This document shows positions 1-10,505 of a stretch of DNA of 64,000 nucleotides, piece after piece (position 1 is the first letter of the stretch; every line of letters starts with the position of its first letter). The stretch lies in the NCBI RefSeq assembly GCF_014905175.1, contig NC_057792.1, forward strand, positions 13,061,321 through 13,125,320, read 5' to 3'. Source of the stretch: Aphidius gifuensis. Lineage: Eukaryota > Arthropoda > Insecta > Hymenoptera > Braconidae. The notes beneath the pieces were generated by a model, which was given only the letters and a program-made list of their open reading frames with translations, did not search any database and had not been told where the DNA came from. The translations under genes and the position numbers were made by a program.

Positions 1-1218
1 TATTTTTTTACGTAGAATTTTCTCAGCTTTTCATAGGAAATATTAGTTTTTTTGTATATTCATAAAAAAACTTTAAAATTAGAGTTTAAAATGTAAAATG
101 CTGTTTTCGTGGGCTTGCCCATATATTGATTTTTTTGAAAATATTTTTTTTGTAAAGCCAAGAAAATTTTACTTTGATAGTGAGAAATTCAGGATGGGAT
201 CTCCTTAAAAACGGCCAGAATCAATAAAAAAGTAAAAAAATGAAATAAACAATTGTTTTTAAAATTCTGTTAAAAAACAATTGGCAAGAAAATTTTTAAA
301 GGAAGAAGTAATTTTTTTTTTATGAATTATAATTGTTTTGTAAGGAGAAAGAAAAAAGTCTTGAAATAATTGAAGTTTGTTTATTTCATACAGATGGCGT
401 CTTGTGTCGAACGATAGATCGTTTTCATCAAGAAAAAAACTTCTAAAAAGTATCCCCACCACGCCTTGACACTACTACGTTCCCTATAATAGACTACATT
501 CTTGTTTCGAACGGCAGGGAGTATTTTTTAAGAAATAAACTTCTAAAGTTATGCCACGTGGTGTTTTCATTCAAATGGTGGCTGTTTGTAAAAAAAATCG
601 TCATTTAGTTTTAAAACGATGTAATGTTTGTGTCAAATGACAGATGACTTAATATAAACAATAAAAGTAATGAATTAAATAAATTATAATTTGTTACAAG
701 CAAAAAAGCGTTTTCAAAGAATTAATTTTTTCGTTTGATTCAAACGATTTATTTTTCTAATCAAACTAATGATATGTTAAAAATATGATAAAAAAAAAAT
801 AAAAAAAAAAAAATTTTTTTTTTTTCGTAGTTAATTATTTATTTTGTTGTTAATTCGATCAATAAATGATATTCAATAATGAATTAAATAATTGAAATTG
901 AATATCATTTATTTGAAAGAAAATATGTTAATAAATTAATTAATTAAATAGTAACAAGTTATTATTCGACGAAAAAAATTAATATTTCTTAAAAATTAAG
1001 TTTCTTGTTCAATAATTGTATAAAATTGTATATAATTATTATATACTGTATAACAGTTACTTATTTTTTTTTTGACATAACGAAAATTTCAAAAAAAAAA
1101 AAAGATCTGGTAACGTTTGTTGGGGCATGTGGCTCGGGTTACCGTTGAAAATGAAAAATTTTTAATACACTGGCTAGGGCCGTGTTAAATTTTATTTATT
1201 TTAATGATTTTGAACAGT
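1..1218. other. AT-rich intergenic DNA, no gene seen
   Basis: This stretch is very AT-rich with long A and T runs (around 788-832). No reading frame here resembles a protein. A minus-strand frame at 259-462 has no recognisable motif and is probably chance. A short perfect hairpin is listed separately. Confidence 0.6.
861..913. repeat. perfect 17-bp inverted repeat
   Basis: The 17-base arm at 861-877 is the exact reverse complement of 897-913, leaving a 19-base AT-rich loop. It could be a chance AT palindrome, the core of a decayed MITE, or a small stem-loop. No flanking target duplication was found. Confidence 0.6.
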
Positions 1219-1416
1219 AGTAGAAGGTGGCTCTTCTGGGCGAATTTCGGGAATTCGGTTCCCCCCATTTTCCCCCTCGTGTGTGTTGTACCGGGTTACA
1301 TGGGCCTATAATACAAGGTGTATGGGCCCGTGTAGCGTAACAATTGCATGGGATTGTATGGTATAGGAATAGGTTGCATGAGTAAGGGCGCGTAGTAAAA
1401 ATGCATGGGTGACGTC
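1219..1416 (+). repeat. dispersed repeat, copy 1
   Basis: The segment begins AGTAGAAGGTGGCTCTTCTG and ends with a CATGGGTGACGTC block. The same start, a C-rich block and the same end recur in the same orientation at 60659-60885. The middle differs and is made of G/T-rich, ATGGG-like short repeats. It is much more GC-rich than its surroundings. This looks like a dispersed repeat family of unknown class. The apparent minus-strand reading frame at 1296-1556 is repeat-derived. Confidence 0.65.
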
Positions 1417-1683
1417 ACGGGGCAACGGTAAAGTACATATAGAGCATAGGCCAAGCGTAGGATAGTATAGAATGAGAATAGAGTATATGCAAGCGTAGTA
1501 TAGGAATAGACCCGAGACAAAAAAATTCCATATACATAAAAAAAAAAGGCTGCCAAAAACGGCTGCTAGAGTATCATTCTACAGCGTTATACAAGTCATA
1601 ATATTATACCATTATTCGGTATACGGTATACGGTATATAGAAGTTTGCGCATGCGCGAATATTCGAACATCCGGATTATACAC

Positions 1684-1718
<35 letters not shown>

Positions 1719-1865
1719 GCAATAATAAAAAAATATAAATATAATAAATTGATTGCTTAATTTTTATTTATTCAATTAAACAACGTTTAATTAAAAGTGT
1801 ATTGTATCATGTAGTTAAGATATACTCGATAAATTACATTTTTATATTTTTTTTACTTCTATTTT
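1417..1865. other. intergenic with microsatellite and CGGTATAC repeats
   Basis: No coding signal is seen. It contains three tandem copies of a GGTATAC unit near 1617-1640, a GCGCATGCGC palindrome near 1649 and an (AAT)n microsatellite at about 1687-1732. The CGGTATAC unit resembles sequence at 8353-8368 on the far side of the BEN/transposase pair, so these may be decayed ends of one element. The match is too short to prove it. Confidence 0.5.
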
Positions 1866-4606
1866 TTATTGCCCAAGAAGTAGAATGTTTTGAGCATTAG
1901 AAATATATGAAAAACTGGCATTTTCTTGATAAGCATAATTTTGTTGATATTTTGAGCTAGTTTCATCAAGGTTAAGTAACAAATTTTGATTACTTGATGG
2001 ATCACAACTATTTAAAGTAGTTAATTGTGAACAGTCTCCAGCGTTTCCATAATTACAAATTTTTGTAGGTGTACTTGTAGCATTAGTTCGTGAAAATGTG
2101 TCCCAGTCCACTAAAGTGGAATCCTGTTCAGCATCATTTCTTTTTATTTGATTATCGAGACTCTAAAAAGATGAGAAAAATTAGAAAAAAATTTTTTTAA
2201 TCAAATTAAATAAAAATTTAATTTTTATAACTTGTTACCTTAATATTTTCATTTTTTTTTTTTTTATTCGTTGGCACGTTCTGTTCATCAACAACATCAT
2301 TATCTGCTGAAATAGTAGAACTAGTTGATGGTAATTTTTTGTGCATTTATTATTTTTTTTCTCTGTTGTGCATTTATTATTAGCACATTTGCTAACTGTA
2401 AGTGAACTAGTTGATGGTAATTTTTTTCTTTTCAAATCCTTTTTTTTCTCTGTTGTGCATTTATTATTAGCACATTTGCCAACTGTAAGTGAAAATGGAA
2501 TGGTCGCATTTTCAAGAGCATATGCTGAAACAAATGAATAAAAAATATAGGTTTTAACAAAAGATATTTTTGAATCATCTTTGATAATTAAATATTAGTT
2601 TTACTAACCATGTGATGCATTATATACGTCCCTAGGTATTTTCTTAGAAGTTAACGATGCTAGTTTTTCACCCAGAAAATGATGTAACAATTGACCAAAA
2701 ATTCTTGATTGGCAATTATTTGATGTTCCTTTTATGATGTTCAGTACTGCTGGGTATATCCAGACCTCATAACCTTCTTGAAGTTTAACCTAAAACAAAT
2801 AAATAATTATTTCATCAATAAACGAAACCAACAGTTATTAAATTAGGATTTTCTTATTCCCAAGTGGAAAAAATATATTTTATTTATATTAAATTTATAT
2901 TTAATGGAAATATAAATTAAATTTAATGGATATACAGATTTGGGCATACTAAAATTAAATTTAGAAAAAATTTAGAACAAATATAAATTAAATTTAAAAT
3001 ATGTACAAGTTTGGACATACTAAAACTAAACTTTTTCTAAATTTTTTCTTGATTTTTTTTTTATTTTCTGTAAATTTTTTTTAAATTTAATTTTAGTATG
3101 TTCAAAACTGTATATATTTTAAATTTAATTTATATTTTTTCTAAACCTTTTTTAAATTTTTTCTAAATTTAATTTTAGTATTCCCAAATCTGTGTATATT
3201 TTAAATTTAATTCATATTTTTTCTAAATTTTTTCTGAATATAAAGTAAATTTCCATTAAATATATTTTTTCCACTTGGGTTGAAATTTAGTTTTTTCGTA
3301 CTTTGCCTTCAGTTATATGTTGCCACTCTGGTTTTTTTTCACTTTCAATTTTAGAAGTTTCATTGGTCTCCATGGACTGCTTATTTTGTTTCAGACGTCT
3401 TCTTACACATAATAATATTTTCTTAAGAATTATAACAGTTTCAGGAGTAGCTGGAAATACAAAAAAAATAATAGAATATCAATTATACCTTGAATGTGAA
3501 ACATTTATTTGATACTTAAGCTTACCTGGTATATCAGAGCACTCACAATCAATGGGATCCTTATCACTCACATCAACTAGATTTTCATTCAATGATTGCC
3601 ACTGAGAATTATCAGTATTTTCAGTACATGTTATTTGATCTACTGATAGTATTTCTTTCTCAACATCTGTTGTTTTCTGGATACAGGTTGCTTCTTGTTC
3701 TTCTTGATATGGTGAAGTGAAATAATGATTTAATTGTTGTATTGTCGTATTTCTTGCTGATTGAGAGATAATTGTACTAGTAGTTGGGATTTTTCGTGGC
3801 TTTTTCACTGAGTGATCGTTTTGAAGATTTTTTTTAGGTACTTTTTCTATTTTTAAAATACCAGTCTCTAAATTAACTCGAGATAGTAACTTTTCCAAAT
3901 GACCCTTGTTATCTAAAAAAAAAATAAAAAAATTAATGAGCTGAATTAAACAATTAAAATAAAATGCAAACGACTTTTTCAATTTTTTTTATATAGATAT
4001 CACATTCAAAAAAATTAGTAAAATATAAATTTAATACAATGTCACCAAATAATTTAATTTTTATCAAAATGTTTGAATATTTATTAACAAATTTTATTTT
4101 TATAAGAGAAACTTCATATTACTTGACAGTCCATAATTAAATTTTTAAACAAAAATTTGTACAATTTTAATTAAGTTTGTTTCTTATAACTTTATTTAAA
4201 AATTATTTTTTCATTTAGAAATTAATAATTTTGATTTAATTACTGCGTTTAACCAAATTTGAGGTTAAAAAAAAAAAATTGATCAAATAAGTGTTTATGA
4301 TTATTGTCACTCAGTGGAACATTAATTTTATTTAATTAAAAAATTATTCTGCACATTTAACTACTTAAAATCAATTAATATCAAATTCTAAATATTAACA
4401 ATAAATAATCAAAAATATATGAACTTACTGCCCACATGTACAACTTTAGCCTCTCCTTGTTGGTCTCCTTTAATAACTTGAACAATAATATTTTTTTCTA
4501 TTTTCTTCAATTTTGTCGATACTTTGTCAACACATCCTTCAGTTATAATTGCAGATTGTTTATTTGCAATAAAATAAACTAATAAATACATTTTTTGTAT
4601 TAACAA
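1866..4606 (-). CDS. BEN-domain protein, six exons
   Basis: The exons read on the minus strand are about 4429-4606, 3526-3912, 3302-3450, 2609-2789, 2239-2524 and 1866-2162. All have GT/AG borders and compatible phases until exon 5. Exon 4 (60 codons) carries a BEN-like domain: a V-x-L-Q-E-G-x-x-V-W-I start, then a helix around GTSNNCQSRIFGQLLHHFLG. BEN domains bind DNA and act in transcriptional repression or chromatin. Exon 5 holds two in-frame copies of a SLTV-KCANNKCTTEKK unit and a broken third copy. There the frame slips by one base in an A-run near 2336, so the last exon (ending ILLLGQ) is only reached after a shift. That could be a real lesion or a homopolymer sequencing error. The gene is divergent from the transposase gene at 4999, with 392 bases between them. 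A MITE-like palindrome sits in intron 3. BEN assignment is by motif only. Confidence 0.6.
2859..3279. mobile_element. 421-bp palindromic MITE-like element in a BEN-gene intron
   Basis: The element begins CCCAAGTGGAAAAAATATA and ends with the reverse complement TATATTTTTTCCACTTGGG. The arms stay complementary towards the centre near 3065, with repeated AAATTTAATTTTAGTAT-like blocks. It encodes nothing. The long imperfect palindrome with defined ends fits a non-autonomous foldback-type MITE. No clear target-site duplication was found. Confidence 0.75.
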
Positions 4607-4998
4607 AAGAATTTGTTATACGTTCACACATGTATTGGGCCTGGTTGTAACTATAACTCTCCTACGCATTTATTTCGCGCAGGATATGAATAAGAAAATG
4701 CCCAGATTGCACACCCCCACAAAGCCTTGACGTCACTAAGTCAAAGTGTACATATAAAAACTAAACACTTGTAACCTGGACACACAAAAACTTACGCGCA
4801 TGCTCTGATGCACACTGATGTGTTACACAATAATTATTAACAACTGCAAATAACTAATTTCATCTAGTGATACACTTGAAATTGAGGTAAGTAAATTATT
4901 ATTGGCACTACTTAGTTTCCTTTCCATTTTTTTACTTTTATTTTTTTCATATTACTTATATAAGTCTAAGCTACCCTTGGGACATTGTAAATTATAAG
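4607..4998. promoter_or_regulatory. divergent intergenic region between BEN and transposase genes
   Basis: This 392-base gap separates two genes transcribed away from each other and should contain both promoters. The left part (4620-4850) is less AT-rich than its surroundings and contains a TGACGTCA-type CRE-like octamer at about 4729. No canonical TATA box stands out at a fixed distance from either start. The regulatory role is inferred from position. Confidence 0.45.
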
Positions 4999-7900
4999 AT
5001 GAATGGAAGAAATCAAAGATCTAAAACAGGACCGGACGTACTTCGAGGACTGTCACGTGCAACTTATTTCAGAAGACTGAAAATTCTTCGCCAGGAGTTA
5101 GAACTTGATCCAATTAATAATCAACAACTATTATTTGATAGGTATACTAAGGTAATACTAAGCTTGTTCACAACATTTATTAAAAATATTTTTGACAGAA
5201 ATCAGCAGGACCATATTGAAAATAATATTCCAAATGAAGAACAACATGCTGTAAACGAAAATGTTTATAATTTAGAAATGAACCGAAACAGGTATGAATA
5301 TAATTAATAAATAAATAAAGCTTGCTCACAATATTTATTTTTTAATATTTTTGACAGAAATCAGCAGGACCATATTGAAAATAATATTCCAAATGAAGAA
5401 CAAAATGCTGTAAACGAAAATGTTTATAATTTAGAAATGAACCGAAACAGGTATGAATATAATTAATAAATAAATAAAGCTTGCTCACAATATTTATTTT
5501 TTAATATTTTTGACAGGAATCAGCAGGATCAAATTGAAAATAATATTCCAAATGAAGAACAAAATGCTGTAAACGAAAATGTTTATAATTTAGAAATGAA
5601 CCGAAACAGGTATGAATATAATTAATAAATAAATAAAGCTTGCTCACAATATTCATTTTTTAATATTTTTGACAGGAATCAGCAGGATCAAATTGAAAAT
5701 AATATTCCAAATGAAGAACAAATTATATTCAATGAAATTGAAGATGTTGAAGATAATAATCATGAAAGAAATGAAGATGGTGAAGAAGACGACGATGAAG
5801 ATAATGAAGAAAATGATGGACAACAATTGCTATATGTTGGAGCACGACTGACATTACATGAGAGTTTAGTGTCCATATTAACTTTTTTTTTACGTCATTC
5901 TTTATCTGGAGTTGGCCTGGTTGACCTTCTGGACCTCATTGAATTACACTGCCCAGCAGACAATATATGTAAAAAAACAATGTATTTTTTTAAAAAACAT
6001 TTTGCTGGCTGTCACACACCAGTTATAAAACATTTTTTTTGTTCAAATTGTTTTTGTCCCTTGCCTTCCATGGCATCTGCTTGTCGAACTTGTCCAGTAG
6101 ACCTTCGAGGTACCAGTTATTTTATTCAAATGCCTATTATTAACCAACTTCAAAAATTGTATAATCGAGAAGATTTTTATCAGGCATTACAATTGAGATT
6201 TCAACGAATAAAAATAAATGAAAACAATTATGAAGATATAAAAGATGGTAGAGTCTATCGAGAAATGAGTCAGCCTGGAGGTAAACTATCAAATCCATCA
6301 AATATTTCATTTACGTGGAATACTGATGGGGTTAGTCTATTTAAGAGTTCCAATTTTGAAATATGGCCTTTTTTTCTTTCTATAAACGAACTGCCATTTG
6401 AGTTGAGAAAGAAAAAAGATAATTTAATTCTTGGTGGGTTATGGTTTGGTAATCACAAACCTATACCTTTGTATTTTTTAAATCCTATTTCTCGAGAATT
6501 AAAATTACTAGCAACTGGAGTAGACTTTCAAGTACCAAGTATCAATCGAATAATTCGTGTGCAATGTCATGTGATTTGTGGAACTTGTGACTTACCAGCA
6601 AAGGCATTGTTCATGAACATGAAGCGGTGGAACGCAACATATGGGTGCCAAAAATGTTTAATACACGTGTTACGAGATAATGCATCTAATGTACCAATTT
6701 ATGAATATAAAGAAGAGTTACAACTTCGTAGTACACGTGACACGATTGAACATGGAAGGCAAGCACTTGTAAACAGAGTAGATGACGTATATGGTGTCAA
6801 AGGCCCATGCCCTATTGGAAGATTTGTGCCTGATTTTATCAGATGTACTGCTATCGACATAATGCATTCATTGTATTTAGGAGTGATTAAGCAACTCGTT
6901 CACCTTTGGTTTTTGAGAGAACATCAAAACAGTGCATGGTCATTACACTCAAAGTTAAACCAAGTAGATGAAATGATTTGTGTAATAACACCACCAGCAA
7001 TTACTCCTCGACTACCCAGAACAATATCACAATCGTTAGCACAGTGGAAAGCTCATGAGTATAAAACATGGTTTTTTTATTACTCCCTTCCAATATTAAA
7101 ACAAAGAAATATGCCAGATAATTATTTATCACACTATCAGTTATTAGTTAATGCCATATATATGCTGAATCAACCGAGTATCTCTGATGAAACGATTAAT
7201 TTTGCTGATACACTTCTTAACAAGTTTGTAAAAGATTTTGAAGGTTTATATAGTAGAAATTCTTTGTCAGCTAATTTACATTTATTACTGCATATGGCAG
7301 ATAATACACGGGATTTTGCTCAGCCATATTTTACATCTTGTTTTAGTTTCGAAAATATCAATGGTCAATTAAATGCTCTTGTCTCAGGAACAAGGTTTTC
7401 AGGCTTACAAATATCAACAGGCTTATCATATTTTATGTCTTTACCTGGCCTCTTGAAAAATCTTGGTCCTGATAGTATAATATTAAATTTTTGTCAACAT
7501 ATAACACAAAGGACAAAAATGAAAAAATATAAAACACATAAAATTTCCAAAGACACTTATATTGTTGGTTCAATCAATAAAAGAGTAGTAATATCAAGAG
7601 TTGTTGCTAACAAGCTAAGATCTACTTTTAATGGTGTTCCCAATATTAAACTTTTTCACAGATTATTAAAATCAGAAATAATTTATACATCTGCTACCTA
7701 TGAGAGAATCACAAAAACTAATTCTTCTTGGGTAAAATATCAACTTGGTAATCAAACAAGATATGGTTTAGTGTATTGCTTTACACAAACATCAGCTTGT
7801 GAGTGCGCGTTTTTCTGTCTACCAGAATGCAGAGCACAATATTTTGCAGTTATCCAAAAATGTAATGTTAATTGTCGGTTCAATGCTCCAGGAAATCAAT

Positions 7901-8058
7901 TTTCTTATATTTATGAATTAACTTCATTAGATGAAGAGTATGATATTATTAGAATTGAAAATTTAATAACTGTATGTTTTAATATAGAAATAAAGCCACG
8001 TGTGACAGAAAAATGCCAATACATTATTGGGCCAGTTGATTGTTTAGAGAATGACTAA
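4999..8058 (+). CDS. EnSpm/CACTA-like (TNP2-type) transposase, five exons, 934 aa
   Basis: The exons are 4999-5141, 5199-5291, 5358-5450, 5517-5609 and 5676-8058. All have GT/AG borders and the total is 2805 bases, an exact reading frame with no stop. The N-terminus is basic (GRNQRSKTGPDVLRGLSRAT). Exons 2-4 are 93-base near-copies of one 31-residue unit, and the start of exon 5 continues the unit before an acidic tract. Then come a zinc ribbon (CSNC...CRTC, about residues 262-280), TDGVSLFKSS (about 357-366), INELP and GLWFG, CDLPAKALFMNMKR (from about 445), GCQKC (about 464-468) and AIDIMHSLYLG (about 534-544). These motifs and their order are typical of the animal and plant EnSpm/TNP2-like transposase family. 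Candidate catalytic acids are D358, D446 and D535. It may be an active element or a domesticated gene. Terminal CACTA repeats were not found. Confidence 0.8.
5199..5675 (+). repeat. tandem array of 159-bp exon-plus-intron units
   Basis: Three consecutive 159-base units (starting 5199, 5358 and 5517) each contain a 93-base exon and a 66-base intron. Exon phase is conserved, so every copy adds 31 residues without breaking the frame. Copies differ by a few bases. A more diverged intron precedes the first unit and a partial exon copy begins exon 5. Confidence 0.9.
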
Positions 8059-8689
8059 ATATTTTGTGTAATATTGTGTTGTATTCAAATAATAATTAAA
8101 TCTAATGATAACTATTCAACATACGAATAACTATCAAAATAATTTTTCTTATATTTATTTTTATTCATTTACATAACCCCTAGAATTTTTTTCTTTAAAG
8201 TAGATAGATAAATTGAGTAATTTAGCCAATGATAAAAATTTATTACTATAAAATTAAATTGAGAAATGAAAAAACTAAGTCCATTGGGTGCTAAAAAGTT
8301 AAAAGTAAAATTTTTCTAAGTTTTTGTCTTTTATAAACTACACTTAAAAGTCGTTATTCAGTATACCGTATAGAAAAAAAAAAAAAGTCATGAACGCCGA
8401 TCGAAGGACTATAAAAAGTAGTTTAACATAGTGGCTTTTAAATCAGATGTTTGAAATCTGTTTGGCAGCTCCGTATACTATACGCGTTATCGGAAAAAGT
8501 CTCGACCGCCATCCAGCAGACGTTAGGCAGCCGAGTATTAGCCGAAAGACTAAAAACAGTTGTTCAAACGCCGAATTCATTTTGTCTCGGGGAGTAAGAA
8601 AAATCGTACAGGTTTATAGTAAGGAAAATCGTGCAGGTAGTTCTTTAGTATAGTTTTTGGTTTATTTTTTTTTCGTATAATTTTTTTCA

Positions 8690-8865
8690 GAATCGCTTTA
8701 GTTTTTTTGTATAGTTTTTTCAGCTTAGTATTTTTTAGTATAGAGTTTTCAGTTTAGTTTTTAATATAGTTTTAGAATTTTAGTTTTAGTTTAATATAGT
8801 TTAGAATCCCTTTAGTTTTTTTGTATAGTTTTTTCAGCTTAGTATTTTTAGTATAGAGTTTTCGG
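8690..8865 (+). repeat. about 63-bp direct duplication in TAGTATAG-rich DNA
   Basis: The block AGAATCGCTTTAGTTTTTTT and its continuation at about 8690-8755 recur at about 8802-8865 with few changes, including CAGCTTAGTATTTTT and GTATAGAGTTTTC. The surrounding sequence is a degenerate mixture of the same motifs. Confidence 0.7.
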
Positions 8866-9146
8866 TAGAGTTTTTTTTGGTATAGTTTTTTTGGTTTAGT
8901 TAAAATGGTTTAGAAAAAGGAATAGAGTTTTAAGAAAACATAGATAAAAGTAGTTTTTTTAATATGGTTTTTCAGTTTGGTTTTTAGTATAGTTTTCGGA
9001 AAATATAAGAATGAAGGAGTTTTTTTAATATTGTTTTTCAAGTTTAGTTTTTAGTTTCGTTTTCAAATCGCATAAGGGCCCGTCTGTAGAATAGAAAAAA
9101 TCATCCCGCTGTTAATTTAGTTTACGCACGACATAAATTTTTCTTG

Positions 9147-9340
9147 AGTTTAAAATGTTACTTTTGTTATTTTATTTTTACGACTCGCATGTTTTTCAGA
9201 TTTCCCTTTAAAGAAGGTAAATTTTTATTTTAAGATGTTGTATAGGATTTTTTATGAACTGATTTTCACAATTTTTTTTAAAGTTTAAAATGTTTCTTTT
9301 GTTATTTTATTTTTACGACTCGCATGTTCTTCAGATTTCC
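9147..9340 (+). repeat. two copies of a 60-bp unit, 135 bp apart
   Basis: The unit starts AGTTTAAAATGTT, passes through TTTTACGACTCGCATG and ends at a CAGATTTCC. It occurs at 9147-9206 and 9282-9340. A third, weaker relative starts near 9370. Each full copy ends in a polypyrimidine-AG, so these may be duplicated splice acceptors of small leader exons. That is inference. Confidence 0.65.
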
Positions 9341-9727
9341 GAGCCGAGGGTTAACTTTTTTCGATAGACTTTTTCTAAAATTTTAAAATGTTCCTGCTGT
9401 TCATTATCTAATTTTACGAGCGACTTGAGGAGGGTATTTTTAGATTTTCGTACGTGGAAAAGAGTCATAAAAACAGTGGGTTATTTTTTGTATTTAAGTA
9501 CGTTTTACCGACAAATTTCTTGAAATTTTAAGATACACCTGTTATTTTTTTTTGCTTGTTTTTGATTTTCTGATTTTCTATTGACAACATCTTAGCAAAA
9601 ATGGGCCTATTAGAAACGATAGGTATTTATGGAAGTGGGGAAATGGGCCTGACGAAAATTATTTTGACTATCATCCCTGAAAATTTTCACAAGTGTCAGT
9701 TGTCACGTCTTAACTATCAAAATAAAA

Positions 9728-10505
9728 ATGAAACGCGTTCTTAAAACCAACGAAGTTGACTTTGTCCGTAAAAAAAAAAAGGTAGAAGATGTCAGCGAAA
9801 AAAAATAGGTACACGATATATATCAATACCCTGAACTTTTAACTGAATTGAAAAATTTAAAAAGCACTGTAATTGCTCGCAGCCATTGGGTCTCAGGATT
9901 TTTCAAAAGTTTCCCTAGAAAAGATAGAGAACTTGATGATTTTATTCGCAACAAATTACTCGGTAACCCGACCGATATACCGAATATAAAAGACTATCCG
10001 GAATTAGAACTACAGTTAAAAAAATCATACAACGAGTTCAAGATAAATATATTGCAAGAAGTGAAAAAAGTGTAGCGTCTGAAAAAAGTTCTATACAGTG
10101 TGAAAAAGATGTGTTGAAGGATTTTGAAAAGCCTGGCGACGATGTTTTTAGGTAAATGAATAAAATAAATTTTTAATACTTTTCTTGACAAATAAATTTT
10201 CAATAAATAAATTTTTAATACTTTTTTTTTTTAACAAATAAATTTTCAATAAATAAATTTTTAATACTTTTTTTTTAACAAATAAATAAAATAAATTTTT
10301 AATACTTTTTTTTTTTTCAACAAATAAATTTTTAATACTTTTTTTTACAAATAAATTTTCAATGAATAAATAAAATAAATTTTCTCTTGTTTTTCTAGAC
10401 ATTCAAATACCGGTTGACGAAATTGTGATAAATAATGAAATTCCAGTTGATGAGACTGTACTGGAAAATGACAACGAAAAACTGGTAGATGTGACATTAG
10501 ACATA
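9728..10505 (+). pseudogene. unrecognised broken two-exon gene
   Basis: A reading frame starts MKRVLKTNEVDFVRKKKK at 9728 and stays open to 10072 except for a TAG at 9806-9808. It contains SHWVSGFFKSFPRKDRELDD and a hydrophilic helix-rich stretch. Near 10050 the coding character moves to another frame, which ends at a GTAAATG donor at about 10151. An AT-rich intron then leads to a TTTTTCTAG acceptor near 10399 and an exon with a tandem EIVINNEIPVDETV-like acidic motif. That exon is cut by the hAT element end at 10504. I do not recognise the protein. Its place upstream of a polymerase fragment suggests a Polinton accessory gene. Confidence 0.4.
10160..10398. repeat. low-complexity tandem repeat inside intron
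   Basis: Degenerate copies of an AATAAATTTTTAATACTTTT and ACAAATAAATTTTCAATAA unit fill this interval, at least six times. The lysine/asparagine-rich minus-strand reading frame over it is a by-product of the repeat. Confidence 0.75.

Larger units (their letters stand above)
8059..9727. other. non-coding region with TATA box and degenerate AT repeats
   Basis: No convincing gene is seen. A TATA box (CTATAAAAAG, 8409-8418) precedes a slightly GC-richer block at 8440-8650 that ends in a GTAGTT donor-like site (CGTGCAG|GTAG). This could be a 5' leader exon of the reading frame at 9728. It is followed by GTTTAGTATAGTTTTT-type repeats (8650-9070) and a 60-base tandem duplication near 9147-9340. Both copies of that duplication contain a TTTTTCAG or TTCTTCAG acceptor-like site. 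Confidence 0.5.

Noticed and set aside
5669..5851. Separate small methionine/lysine-rich protein
   Set aside because: It is an alternative frame of the acidic region at the start of exon 5 of the transposase gene.
10148..10402. Minus-strand frame with repeated SIKNLF units
   Set aside because: It is the translation of a low-complexity tandem repeat in an intron, without start context or homology.
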